Shown here: positions 1-6,732 of the stretch, one piece after another
How positions within the stretch are numbered: the stretch's first letter is position 1
Layout of the letters: every line of letters starts with the position of its first letter
Origin: Burkholderiales bacterium
GTDB taxonomy: Bacteria; Pseudomonadota; Gammaproteobacteria; Burkholderiales; Usitatibacteraceae
Reading direction: 5' to 3'
Assembly (NCBI GenBank): GCA_017880705.1
Contig: JADGRS010000007.1
Span: 1 to 24,444, forward strand
Length of the DNA stretch: 24,444 nucleotides
Notes under the pieces: generated by a model
What the model was told of the DNA's origin: nothing
Seen by the model: the letters and a program-made list of their open reading frames with translations, nothing else
The model's database searches: none
Program-made: the position numbers and the translations under genes

Positions 1-1
1 C

Positions 2-475
2 CAGCTTTCCCTCGGCAACATCGAGAAATTCACGGAGCTCGGCCTCGGTGCCGCCCGCGAATCCATCACTCAGGCCACGCGCCACGCGCAGAGCCTCGCC
101 AGCGCGCACGACGTGAACGAGCTGGTGGCGATCAATTCCGCCGCCGTCGAGCCCGCGATGAAACGCGCCTACACGTATTCGCGCACCGCCTACGAGACCG
201 CCGCCGCGTCGAGCGACGAAGTGAAGCGCGTCCTCGAGCAGAACACGGCGCAGCTCAACAAGGCCGCGATCGCGGCGCTCGAGGAGGCGCTCAAGTACGC
301 GCCCGCGGGCAGCGAATCCGTCGTGTCGAACCTGAAGACGGCGATCGCCGCCGCGCAGAGCGCCTACGACAACATGGCGACGATCAACAAGCAGATCTAC
401 GACAGCGTCGAGAAGAACGTCGCGACCGCCCAGTCGGCGACGAAGCGCGCGGTGAAGCGCTCGACCAAGAAGTAG
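2..475 (+). CDS. phaP: Phasin family protein (5' end outside window)
   Basis: Phasins coat polyhydroxyalkanoate granules in the cytoplasm and control their size and number. The frame is open from base 2 and reads the typical phasin opening NIEKFTELGLGAARESI, then an alanine-rich amphipathic helix with many K, E and Q residues and a very basic tail (KRAVKRSTKK). Cysteine is absent. An internal GTG at 113 could be taken as a start, but the phasin signature lies upstream of it, so the gene continues beyond the window edge. About 157 residues are visible; full phasins are usually near 180-190. A strong terminator follows, so this gene is not co-transcribed with the molybdenum-cofactor genes. The family call is confident; the exact paralogue cannot be told. 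Confidence 0.9.
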   Translation, partial: QLSLGNIEKFTELGLGAARESITQATRHAQSLASAHDVNELVAINSAAVEPAMKRAYTYSRTAYETAAASSDEVKRVLEQNTAQLNKAAIAALEEALKYAPAGSESVVSNLKTAIAAAQSAYDNMATINKQIYDSVEKNVATAQSATKRAVKRSTKK

Positions 476-493
476 GTTCCGCACCGCCCTTCG

Positions 494-521
494 AGCCCCA
501 GGCATCGGCCTGGGGCTTTTT
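494..521 (+). terminator. Rho-independent terminator after phasin gene
   Basis: A perfect 9-bp stem (AGCCCCAGG at 494-502 and CCTGGGGCT at 509-517) encloses a 6-nt loop CATCGG and runs directly into a five-T tract at 517-521. It sits 19 bases after the phasin stop codon and before mobB. Confidence 0.9.
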
Positions 522-548
522 CATTGGCGATGCCGTATCATTTCATCC

Positions 549-1061
549 ATGAAAATCATGGGCATCGCGGGCTTCAGCGGCAGCGGCAAGACGACCCTCA
601 TCGAGAAGATGATTCCGGTCTTCGTGCGCGAGGGCGTCCGGGTGTCGCTCGTCAAGCATGCCCACCACGAGTTCGACATCGACCAGCCTGGGAAGGACTC
701 GTACCGGCACCGTCACGCGGGCTGCGGCGAGGTGCTGATCAGCTCGTCCAAGCGCTGGGCCCTGATGCACGAGCTGCGTGGCGCCGCCGAGCCTTCGCTC
801 CAGGAGCAGCTGAAGCATTTGTCTGCCTGCGACCTCGTGATCGTCGAGGGATACAAGAGCGAGCCCATTCCCAAGATCGAGGTGCACCGGCGCTCGGGCA
901 ACGGGCCGCTCCTGTACCCGGAAGATGCGCACGTGGTCGCCGTGGCGACCGACGAGCCGCTCGACACCGCATTGCCGCGGTTCGACCTCGATGATGCCGA
1001 GGGCGTTGCGCGCTTCACGCTCCAGTACCTCGGGCTCGATCGCGCGCGCCTGGTGCGCTGA
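549..1061 (+). CDS. mobB: Molybdopterin-guanine dinucleotide biosynthesis adaptor MobB
   Basis: MobB is a GTP-binding P-loop protein that assists attachment of GMP to molybdopterin, the last step in making the bis-MGD cofactor. The 170-residue product has a Walker A loop GFSGSGKTT at residues 8-16, the family KHAHHEFDID segment after it, and the conserved VIVEGYKSEPIPKIEV stretch in the middle. The length matches the family. It begins a run mobB-moaD-moaE with a 9-base gap to moaD, probably one operon. The neighbouring soxC encodes a molybdenum enzyme. SoxC-type sulfite dehydrogenases use plain Moco rather than MGD, so MobB itself more likely serves other Mo enzymes in the cell (inference). 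Confidence 0.9.
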   Translation: MKIMGIAGFSGSGKTTLIEKMIPVFVREGVRVSLVKHAHHEFDIDQPGKDSYRHRHAGCGEVLISSSKRWALMHELRGAAEPSLQEQLKHLSACDLVIVEGYKSEPIPKIEVHRRSGNGPLLYPEDAHVVAVATDEPLDTALPRFDLDDAEGVARFTLQYLGLDRARLVR

Positions 1062-1070
1062 AGGCGGGCC

Positions 1071-1325
1071 GTGGTCACGATCCTCTACTTCGCAAGCCTT
1101 CGCGAAAGCCTCGGCAACTCGCGCGAGCAGCTCGCGCTGCCAATGGGTAACGCGACCGTCTCTTCGGTAGTCGAGGCATTGCGGGCCCGAGGCACCCAGT
1201 GGACCGAGGCCTTCGCGCCGGGCAGGACGTGGCGCGTCGCGGTAAACCAGCAAATGGCAGGTCTCGCGACTCCGGTGAGCCCCGGCGACGAGATCGCATT
1301 CTTTCCGCCGGTCACCGGAGGCTAG
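1071..1325 (+). CDS. moaD: Molybdopterin synthase small subunit MoaD
   Basis: MoaD is the ubiquitin-fold sulfur carrier whose C-terminal glycine thiocarboxylate donates sulfur to cyclic pyranopterin monophosphate. The 84-residue product starts ILYFASLRESLG, which is typical of the family, and ends PPVTGG with the required terminal Gly-Gly. The start is GTG at 1071; no in-frame ATG lies between the mobB stop and this codon. The stop codon is immediately followed by the moaE ATG with no gap, which suggests translational coupling and stoichiometric synthesis of the two synthase subunits. Confidence 0.95.
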   Translation: MVTILYFASLRESLGNSREQLALPMGNATVSSVVEALRARGTQWTEAFAPGRTWRVAVNQQMAGLATPVSPGDEIAFFPPVTGG

Positions 1326-1778
1326 ATGCCGTCCGTTCGCGTCCAGGAAGCCGACTTCGACACCGGCAAGGAGCTCGAGACGCTCACGCACGGGCGCCGC
1401 GACGTGGGCGCCGTGGCGAGCTTCGTGGGAATCGTGCGCGACGCGAACGACGGGGCTCGCGTGAGCGGCATGACGCTGGAACACTACCCCGGCATGACCG
1501 AGAAGGCGCTCGAAGGCATCTGCGCCGAGGCAAGCTCGCGCTGGGATCTCACCGACACGCTCGTGATCCATCGCGTGGGCCCGTTGCGGCCCGGCGATCG
1601 CATCGTGCTGGTCGGCGTCGCGAGCCCGCATCGCGGCGACGCCTTCGCCGCGTGCGAGTTCATCATCGATTACCTCAAGACGCGCGCGCCATTCTGGAAA
1701 CGCGAGGACACGCCCGAAGGCCCGCGCTGGGTGGAAGCGCGCCCGAGCGACGACACCGCCGCGAAGAAATGGAAGTAG
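1326..1778 (+). CDS. moaE: Molybdopterin synthase catalytic subunit MoaE
   Basis: MoaE pairs with MoaD to convert cyclic pyranopterin monophosphate into molybdopterin. The 150-residue product has the family motifs GMTLEHYPGMTEKALEGI (about residues 48-65) and SPHRGDAFAACEFIIDYLK (about 100-118). K118 and K125 (FWKRE) fall at the places of the two catalytic lysines of E. coli MoaE (K119 and K126). It ends 3 bases short of the convergent soxR stop codon, and no terminator is visible between them. Together with moaD it completes the molybdopterin synthase needed for the Mo enzyme SoxC encoded next door. Confidence 0.95.
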   Translation: MPSVRVQEADFDTGKELETLTHGRRDVGAVASFVGIVRDANDGARVSGMTLEHYPGMTEKALEGICAEASSRWDLTDTLVIHRVGPLRPGDRIVLVGVASPHRGDAFAACEFIIDYLKTRAPFWKREDTPEGPRWVEARPSDDTAAKKWK

Positions 1779-1781
1779 AAC

Positions 1782-2135
1782 TCAGAAGGTGCAGAAAATG
1801 CGCCGGGTGAGCGCGATCATCTCGAGCACGCGCGAATCGACGATGCGGTAGTAGACCTTGTTGGCGTCCTTGCGCGCGGCGAGGATGCGCGTGTCGCGCA
1901 GCACCGCCAGGTGCTGGGAGATGTTGCTCTGCGACGTTCCGACGGCGTCGACGATCTCGAGGACGGAGAGCTCCTGGTTGTTCACGAGGCAGAGGATCTT
2001 CAGCCGCAGCGGATGCGCCATCGCCTGCATCGCCGCGCTCGCCTCGCGGATGTTCTCGCCCTTGCCGATCAGGTCGAAGATGTCGCTCGGAACCTTCTTC
2101 GCGGGGCGCTTGCGGGCGCGGGCTGGCGTGGGCAT
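1782..2135 (-). CDS. soxR: ArsR/SmtB-family sulfur-responsive repressor (SoxR/SqrR/BigR type)
   Basis: This 117-residue protein is a winged-helix repressor. It has the ArsR signature MAHPLRLKIL (39-48), recognition helix TSQSNISQHLAVLR (67-80) and wing (about 86-98). The metal-binding ELCVCDL motif of arsenic/cadmium sensors is replaced by ELSVLEI. Its only two cysteines are C49 (ILCLV) and C115 (IFCTF), 66 residues apart. The persulfide sensors SqrR (C41/C107) and BigR (C42/C108) have the same spacing and the same local contexts, so this is very likely a persulfide/tetrasulfide-sensing repressor of the sox genes. It is transcribed away from soxC. No Shine-Dalgarno precedes the ATG, and the best -10 box is only 5 bases upstream, so the message may be leaderless. 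Confidence 0.88.
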   Translation of the reverse strand: MPTPARARKRPAKKVPSDIFDLIGKGENIREASAAMQAMAHPLRLKILCLVNNQELSVLEIVDAVGTSQSNISQHLAVLRDTRILAARKDANKVYYRIVDSRVLEMIALTRRIFCTF

Positions 2136-2140
2136 GCCGC

Positions 2141-2169
2141 AATGTAGGGCGTCGATCAGGAACCGTCAA
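2141..2169 (-). promoter_or_regulatory. Predicted promoter of soxR
   Basis: On the minus strand TTGACG (2164-2169) and TACATT (2141-2146) are 17 bases apart. The -35 overlaps the left edge of the palindrome, implying autoregulation. The -10 lies only 5 bases before the soxR ATG (2133-2135), so transcription would start at or next to the start codon. Confidence 0.5.
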
Positions 2170-2189
2170 TATTAGCCTTGACTAATATT
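2168..2189. promoter_or_regulatory. Palindromic operator between soxR and soxC
   Basis: AATATTAG (2168-2175), a 6-base spacer CCTTGA, and CTAATATT (2182-2189) form a perfect inverted repeat with 8-bp arms. It is AT-rich in otherwise GC-rich DNA and lies between two divergent genes. It overlaps the predicted -35 box of the soxC promoter completely and touches the last two bases of the -35 box of the soxR promoter. Size and symmetry fit a dimeric ArsR-family site, so it is inferred to be the SoxR operator controlling both directions. Confidence 0.85.
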
Positions 2190-2207
2190 CGCGGCCGCTC
2201 CTAGACT
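2178..2207 (+). promoter_or_regulatory. Predicted sigma70-type promoter of the sox operon
   Basis: The -35 box TTGACT (2178-2183) is separated by 18 bases from a -10-like TAGACT (2202-2207). A good Shine-Dalgarno AGGAG (2219-2223) follows 5 bases before the soxC ATG. The -35 box lies inside the palindrome, the expected arrangement for repression by steric block. Confidence 0.55.
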
Positions 2208-2228
2208 GCGAGGCAGCCAGGAGCAAAG

Positions 2229-3560
2229 ATGAAGCCGTCGCGCGCGGCCGGGCGCCTCACGCCCGCCCCCGAAAATTTCCTCGATGCAGGCCAGATCGCC
2301 GCGGTGCAGGCGGGCCGCCGCGAGTTCCTTCGCGGCGCGTTCCTCGCCGCGGCCGCGGCCATCGCAGCGCCCGAGGCCGAGGCCGCCACGCAGGCCGGCG
2401 ACCCCGCAATCCTCGAGCTCCCCGAGCATTCGCGGGGGCTGGGTCAACCCGTCGTCGCGCGAGGCTACGGCCTTCCGTCGCAGTTCGAGAAGAACCTGCA
2501 GCGGCGCGAGAGCCCCGGCCTCACGCGCGTCGGGGCTGCATCGGTCTCGTTCGCGCCGCTGCAAGGCCTCTTCGGCATCATCACCCCGAGCGGACTGCAC
2601 TTCGAGCGCCATCACCAGGGCTGGTGGGACATCGATCCGAGCCGCCACCGGCTGATGGTGATGGGAATGGTCAGGCAGGCGAAGGTCTACACGATGGACG
2701 ACCTCATGCGCCTTCCCGCCGTCTCGCGAATGCACTTCATCGAGTGCGGCGCGAATACCGCGATGGAGTGGGGCAACGTCTCGGTGCCGACGGTGCAGTA
2801 CACGCACGGCATGCTCTCGTGCTGCGAGTTCACCGGCGTGAAGCTCGCGACGCTCCTGGACGACTGCGGCTTCGACCGCAGGAACGGCAGGTTCGTCCTC
2901 GCGGAAGGCGCCGATGGCTCGAGCCTCACCCGCACGCTGTCGATGGAGCGCGCCCTCGACGACGGGATGGTCGCGTGGGCGATGAACGGCGAGATGCTGC
3001 GTCCCGAGAACGGCTATCCGCTGCGCCTCGTGGCGCCCGGCATCCAGGGCGTGTCCTGGGTGAAGTGGCTTCGCAGGATCGAGGTCGGCGACCAGCCGTG
3101 GGGCACCAAGGACGAGGTGGTGCACTACGTGGATCTCATGCCCGACGGCACCCTTCGACAGTACACGTCGATCCAGGAGTGCAAATCGGTGATCACGTCG
3201 CCCTCGGGAGGGCAATTCCTCCTCGACAAGGGCTTCTACAACGTGACGGGGCTCGCGTGGTCGGGGCGCGGGCGCGTGAAGCGCGTCGACGTCTCGGCCG
3301 ATGGCGGACGCAACTGGCGCACGGCGCGCATCGAATCTCCCGTGCTGCCCAAGTGCCTAACGCGCTTCAACATCGATTGGGTGTGGGACGGCGGCCCCGC
3401 GATCCTGCAGTCGCGCGCGATCGACGAGACGGGCTACGTGCAGCCGAAGATCAGCCAGCTGCGCGCCGTGCGCGGCAAGCGCTCGATCTACCACAACAAC
3501 GCCATCCAGTCGTGGAAGGTCGCCGAGAGCGGGGAGGTGTCCAATGCTCAGGTCTATTAG
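2229..3560 (+). CDS. soxC: SoxC, molybdenum subunit of sulfane dehydrogenase SoxCD
   Basis: SoxC carries the Moco of the periplasmic SoxCD complex, which removes six electrons from the sulfane sulfur bound to SoxY. The 443-residue product has a twin-arginine signal (RREFLRG, residues 30-36, then an alanine-rich core) that exports it folded with cofactor. The sulfite-oxidase-type motif HFIECGANTAMEWGN includes C173, the expected Mo-ligating cysteine. The VAPGIQGVSWVKWLRRI segment and the C-terminal Ig-like dimerisation domain (VDVSADGGRNWRTARI) follow. The ATG at 2229 has AGGAG 5 bases upstream. It is the first gene of the sox run and overlaps soxD by 17 bases. Confidence 0.96.
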   Translation: MKPSRAAGRLTPAPENFLDAGQIAAVQAGRREFLRGAFLAAAAAIAAPEAEAATQAGDPAILELPEHSRGLGQPVVARGYGLPSQFEKNLQRRESPGLTRVGAASVSFAPLQGLFGIITPSGLHFERHHQGWWDIDPSRHRLMVMGMVRQAKVYTMDDLMRLPAVSRMHFIECGANTAMEWGNVSVPTVQYTHGMLSCCEFTGVKLATLLDDCGFDRRNGRFVLAEGADGSSLTRTLSMERALDDGMVAWAMNGEMLRPENGYPLRLVAPGIQGVSWVKWLRRIEVGDQPWGTKDEVVHYVDLMPDGTLRQYTSIQECKSVITSPSGGQFLLDKGFYNVTGLAWSGRGRVKRVDVSADGGRNWRTARIESPVLPKCLTRFNIDWVWDGGPAILQSRAIDETGYVQPKISQLRAVRGKRSIYHNNAIQSWKVAESGEVSNAQVY

Positions 3561-4569
3561 CCGGGCCTGGGTTCCCGCCTTCGCGGCAATGGCGCTGGCG
3601 TTAGCCGGAGCGTCGGCGGCGCTCGCGGGGCCGTATCCCGGCGTGGGACGGTCTGCGACGCCCGCCGAGATTGCCGCGTGGGACATCGACGTGCGGCCCG
3701 ACTTCAAGGGACTGCCCCCGGGCTCGGGCAGCGTGACGCAGGGACGAAAGGTGTGGGACGACAAATGCGCTTCCTGCCACGGCACCTTCGGCGAGTCGAA
3801 CGAGGTCTTCACGCCGCTCGTGGGAGGCACCACCGCCGAGGACCTCCGCACCGGGCGGGTCAAGTCCCTCGTCAGCGCCGATGTCGCCCGCACCACGATG
3901 ATGAAGCTGTCTTCGATCTCGACCCTCTGGGACTATGTTCGCCGCGCAATGCCGTGGAATGCGCCCAAGAGCCTGTCGACCGACGAGGTGTACGCGGCCG
4001 TGGCCTACCTGCTGAACCTCGGCGACATCGTCGCGGACGACTTCGTGCTCTCGGACGCGAACATTGCCGAAGTGCAGGCGAGGCTCCCGAACCGCAATGG
4101 CATGACGCGCGATCACGGAATGTGGGACGTAAGGGGCAAGCCCGACGTCGCCAACGTCGCCTGCATGAAGGATTGCGCCGTCGAGGTGAACGTCTCCTCG
4201 ATCTTTCCCGAGTCGGCGAAGGGCGCCTTCGGCGACATCGCGCAGCAGAACCGCGGCGTGGGCGCCACGCGAAGCGGCCGCGGAGACAAGGCAGCGCCGG
4301 CACTCGCAGTGGCGAAGGCATCGTCCATGGACGACGTCGCGAGCCGCGGTGGGTGCCTAGCCTGCCATTCCATCGACAAGCGCGTCGTCGGCCCCGCGTT
4401 CAAGGACGTGGCCGCGAAGTACCGGGGAGAGCCCGGCAGCGAAGCGAAGCTCGTGGAGAAGGTCCTGAATGGCGGGGGCGGCGCGTGGGGATCGATCCCG
4501 ATGCCGCCCAACCCCGCTCTCGCCGAATCCGACGCGCACGCGCTGGTTCGATGGGTGCTGGGGTTATAA
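3544..4569 (+). CDS. soxD: SoxD, dihaem cytochrome c subunit of sulfane dehydrogenase
   Basis: SoxD accepts electrons from SoxC. The 341-residue protein starts with a Sec signal peptide (hydrophobic core about 9-28, ALA cleavage). It has two haem c sites: CASCH (C75, C78, H79) and CLACH (C271, C274, H275). M320 in the SIPMPPNP motif is the probable axial ligand of the second haem. The middle contains the SoxD segment MPWNAPKSL and a CMKDC pair (C207/C211). The start overlaps the end of soxC by 17 bases, which supports coupled translation of the two subunits. The two-haem form matches the long SoxD type. Confidence 0.95.
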   Translation: MLRSISRAWVPAFAAMALALAGASAALAGPYPGVGRSATPAEIAAWDIDVRPDFKGLPPGSGSVTQGRKVWDDKCASCHGTFGESNEVFTPLVGGTTAEDLRTGRVKSLVSADVARTTMMKLSSISTLWDYVRRAMPWNAPKSLSTDEVYAAVAYLLNLGDIVADDFVLSDANIAEVQARLPNRNGMTRDHGMWDVRGKPDVANVACMKDCAVEVNVSSIFPESAKGAFGDIAQQNRGVGATRSGRGDKAAPALAVAKASSMDDVASRGGCLACHSIDKRVVGPAFKDVAAKYRGEPGSEAKLVEKVLNGGGGAWGSIPMPPNPALAESDAHALVRWVLGL

Positions 4570-4570
4570 T
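4565..4570 (+). promoter_or_regulatory. Perfect TATAAT at the end of soxD, possible internal promoter
   Basis: A consensus -10 hexamer spans the soxD stop codon, 39 bases before the soxY ATG. It is striking in such GC-rich DNA, but no convincing -35 box lies 16-18 bases upstream (best candidate CTGGTT at 4543-4548). It could add extra soxYZ expression, since the SoxYZ carrier is often needed in excess; weakly supported. Confidence 0.25.
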
Positions 4571-4609
4571 TTTGGGTTGCGAAAGCGCGCACGAGGAAAT
4601 GGAACGGAT

Positions 4610-5083
4610 ATGAACAACAGTCGCAGGAAAATGCTGCAGGGCGGCGGCGGCGCGGCGGTCCTGGGGCTCGCCATGGCCGCAGGACTCTTCAAGCCGGGCC
4701 GCGCATGGGCGCAGGGCTGGAACAAAGCCGCATTCGAGGTGAAGACGCTGAACGACGCCGTGAAGGCGATGGGTGGCGCCCCTCCCACGGAAAGCAAGGA
4801 CATCACGATCACGTCGCCCGACATCGCGGAAAACGGCGCGGTCGTTCCCTTCACGATCTCGAGCAAGATCCCGAACACCGAGTCGATCTCGGTCCTCGTG
4901 GAGAAAAACCCCAGCATCCTCGCCGCGAAATTCGATTTTCCGCAGGGGACCGAGCCCTGGGTGAACACGCGCGTGAAGATGGGCCAGACGTCCAACGTCT
5001 TCGCCGTCGTGAAGACGAGCGACGGCAAGTTCTACTACGCGCCCAAGGAAGTGAAAGTGACCCTGGGCGGGTGCGGAGGCTAG
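4610..5083 (+). CDS. soxY: SoxY, sulfur-carrier subunit of SoxYZ
   Basis: SoxY covalently carries the sulfur substrate on a cysteine at the end of a mobile C-terminal arm. The 157-residue product ends in GGCGG with C155 as the carrier thiol, which is diagnostic. The N-terminus has a twin-arginine motif SRRKMLQ (4-10) and a hydrophobic core ending in RAWAQ, so it is exported by Tat, probably taking SoxZ along. The ATG at 4610 is chosen because it gives this Tat signal directly; an upstream in-frame extension would run back into soxD. The stop is followed after 2 bases by the soxZ ATG. Confidence 0.97.
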   Translation: MNNSRRKMLQGGGGAAVLGLAMAAGLFKPGRAWAQGWNKAAFEVKTLNDAVKAMGGAPPTESKDITITSPDIAENGAVVPFTISSKIPNTESISVLVEKNPSILAAKFDFPQGTEPWVNTRVKMGQTSNVFAVVKTSDGKFYYAPKEVKVTLGGCGG

Positions 5084-5085
5084 CG

Positions 5086-5397
5086 ATGGCAGACCCGATG
5101 AAGATTCGCGCCGCGATGGCCGGCGACAAGGTGGAGGTGAAGGTCCTCATGAGCCACGAGATGGAGACGGGCCAGCGCAAGGATGCGAAGGGCGCCGTCG
5201 TTCCCGCGTGGTTCATCCAGAACGTGACGGCGCAGCACAACGGCAAGACCGTGCTGTCGGCCGAGTGGGGCCCCGCGGTGTCGAAGAACCCATTCCTCGC
5301 GTTTCGCTTCTCCGGCGGCAAGCCCGGCGACAAGGTGACCATCACCTGGACCGACAACCACGGCGATACGCGCACGGACGAGGCCACCATTTCGTAG
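5086..5397 (+). CDS. soxZ: SoxZ, partner subunit of SoxYZ
   Basis: SoxZ forms the heterodimer that presents the SoxY arm to SoxXA, SoxB and SoxCD. The 103-residue product opens MADPMKIRA and carries the SoxZ signatures LMSHEMETGQRKD, PAWFIQNV and NPFLAFRF, ending in an Ig-like beta sandwich with a TWTDN motif. It has no signal peptide and no cysteine, as usual, so it is expected to be co-exported with Tat-targeted SoxY. The ATG at 5086 lies 2 bases after the soxY stop codon. Confidence 0.97.
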   Translation: MADPMKIRAAMAGDKVEVKVLMSHEMETGQRKDAKGAVVPAWFIQNVTAQHNGKTVLSAEWGPAVSKNPFLAFRFSGGKPGDKVTITWTDNHGDTRTDEATIS

Positions 5398-5430
5398 CCG
5401 CGCGATGTCGCGCACTGGAAAGGCATGATC

Positions 5431-5859
5431 ATGCGTTCAGCAAGGATGTGGCTCGCGGCGGGCCTCGCAGCCGTCGCGCTCGGCGCCATGGCGTCGCCCG
5501 GCGATCCGGTCAGGGTCGTCTATCACGTGAACGAGGGCAACGACCAGGCGACCCAGGCGTTGCGCAACATCCGCAATCACCTCTCGGTCGACCCGAAGGT
5601 GAAGATCGTCGTCGTGACCCACGCGGCCGGCATCAACTTCCTGCTGCGCGACGCGCAGGACAAGAACGGCAATCCCTACGAGGTCGCCGTGCAGGATCTC
5701 GTCTCGAGGGGCGTGGAATTCCGCGTCTGCAACATCACGCTCACGTCTCGCAACATCGATCCCAAACAGGTGATCGAGGAGGCCAAGATCGTTCCTTCGG
5801 GCGTCGCCGAGGTGAGCCGCCTGCAGTTCCAGGAAGGCTACGCTTACCTCAAGCCGTGA
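5431..5859 (+). CDS. Secreted DsrE-family protein within the sox cluster
   Basis: The mature part has the DsrE/TusD fold pattern: VRVVYHVN strand, VKIVVVTHAAGINFLL, then GVEFRVCNITL with a single cysteine C100 at the place of the sulfur-carrier cysteine of DsrE/TusD proteins. Unlike the cytoplasmic DsrE family, it has a signal peptide (MWLAAGLAAVALGAMA). The ATG at 5431 is preferred to the one at 5425 because GGAAAGG (5417-5423) is then 7 bases upstream instead of 1. It sits between soxZ and soxA on the same strand. A periplasmic sulfur-binding or relay role beside SoxYZ is inferred from family and context; the substrate is unknown. Confidence 0.8.
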   Translation: MRSARMWLAAGLAAVALGAMASPGDPVRVVYHVNEGNDQATQALRNIRNHLSVDPKVKIVVVTHAAGINFLLRDAQDKNGNPYEVAVQDLVSRGVEFRVCNITLTSRNIDPKQVIEEAKIVPSGVAEVSRLQFQEGYAYLKP

Positions 5860-5903
5860 GGCCATCCGGCGCGAGACCGGAAAATCATTAGCGAGGAGAG
5901 ACT

Positions 5904-6719
5904 TTGAAACGGACACGACGGACCGCATCGGTCCTTTGCCTGCTTGGCGCTTTCGGCGCCGCGGCCGCCATCGCGCAGCAGCGTTCAGCCGTCGAGGAGA
6001 TCGAGCGCTACCGCGCCGCCTTGAGCGATGGCAATCCCGCGGAGCTGTGGGAGGCGCGAGGCGAGGCGCTGTGGAAGGAAAAGCGCGGCCCGAAGAACGC
6101 GTCGCTCGAGCGCTGCGACCTCGGCCTCGGGCCCGGCATCGTGAAGGGCGCGTATACCGTGCTTCCCCGGTATTTCGCCGACACCGACAAGGTCGAGGAC
6201 CTCGAGTCGCGCCTCGTCACGTGCATGGTGAGCCTGCAGGGCCTCACGCCCGAGCAGGCGAAGAAGGATCCCTTCGGCGGGCCCGGCAAGAAGGTTCCGA
6301 TGGACGCGCTCGTCGCCTACGTCGCGTCGGAATCGCGAGGCATGAAGATGAATGTCGCGGCGAGCCATCCGAAGGAGCGGGAAGCCTACGAGCTCGGCAA
6401 GACGATCTTCTTCTATCGCGGCGGCACGCACGATTTCGGATGCGTGACCTGCCACGGCGCCGATGCGAAACGCATTCGCCTGCAGGACCTGCCCAACCTC
6501 ACCGCGACCGCCGACGCGCAGCGCGCGTATGGCGGATGGCCGGCGTACCGCGTGTCGCAGGGCGAGGTGCGATCCTTCCAGTGGCGCCTGAACGATTGCT
6601 TCCGGCAACAGCGTTTTCCCGAGCTGGAGTTCGTGTCGCCGGCGTCCATCGCGCTCACGATGTACCTCGCGAAGAACGCGAACGGCGGCGTCTTCGACGC
6701 CCCCTCGATCAAGCGATAG
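5904..6719 (+). CDS. soxA: SoxA, catalytic cytochrome c subunit of SoxXA
   Basis: SoxXA oxidatively couples thiosulfate to the SoxY cysteine. The 271-residue product starts at TTG, with AGGAG (5894-5898) 5 bases upstream; no ATG is available before the signal peptide. One haem c site is visible, CVTCH (C180, C183, H184). C232 in LNDCFRQQRF corresponds to the cysteine (persulfide) haem ligand of characterised SoxA. The first haem of dihaem SoxA is missing: C71 and C107 remain in its place and probably form a disulfide, as in the single-haem SoxA type. The signal peptide ends near AIAQQ. soxX follows after 13 bases. Confidence 0.95.
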   Translation: MKRTRRTASVLCLLGAFGAAAAIAQQRSAVEEIERYRAALSDGNPAELWEARGEALWKEKRGPKNASLERCDLGLGPGIVKGAYTVLPRYFADTDKVEDLESRLVTCMVSLQGLTPEQAKKDPFGGPGKKVPMDALVAYVASESRGMKMNVAASHPKEREAYELGKTIFFYRGGTHDFGCVTCHGADAKRIRLQDLPNLTATADAQRAYGGWPAYRVSQGEVRSFQWRLNDCFRQQRFPELEFVSPASIALTMYLAKNANGGVFDAPSIKR

Positions 6720-6732
6720 CGGAGGCCACCGG

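Noticed and set aside
543..1631. A 362-codon minus-strand frame opposite mobB-moaD-moaE.
   Set aside because: It covers three well-recognised genes on the other strand and has shadow composition with no motif.
2172..3215. A 347-codon minus-strand frame opposite soxC, crossing the operator.
   Set aside because: soxC is unmistakable there; the antisense frame is an H/R/A-rich shadow and would run through the promoter region.
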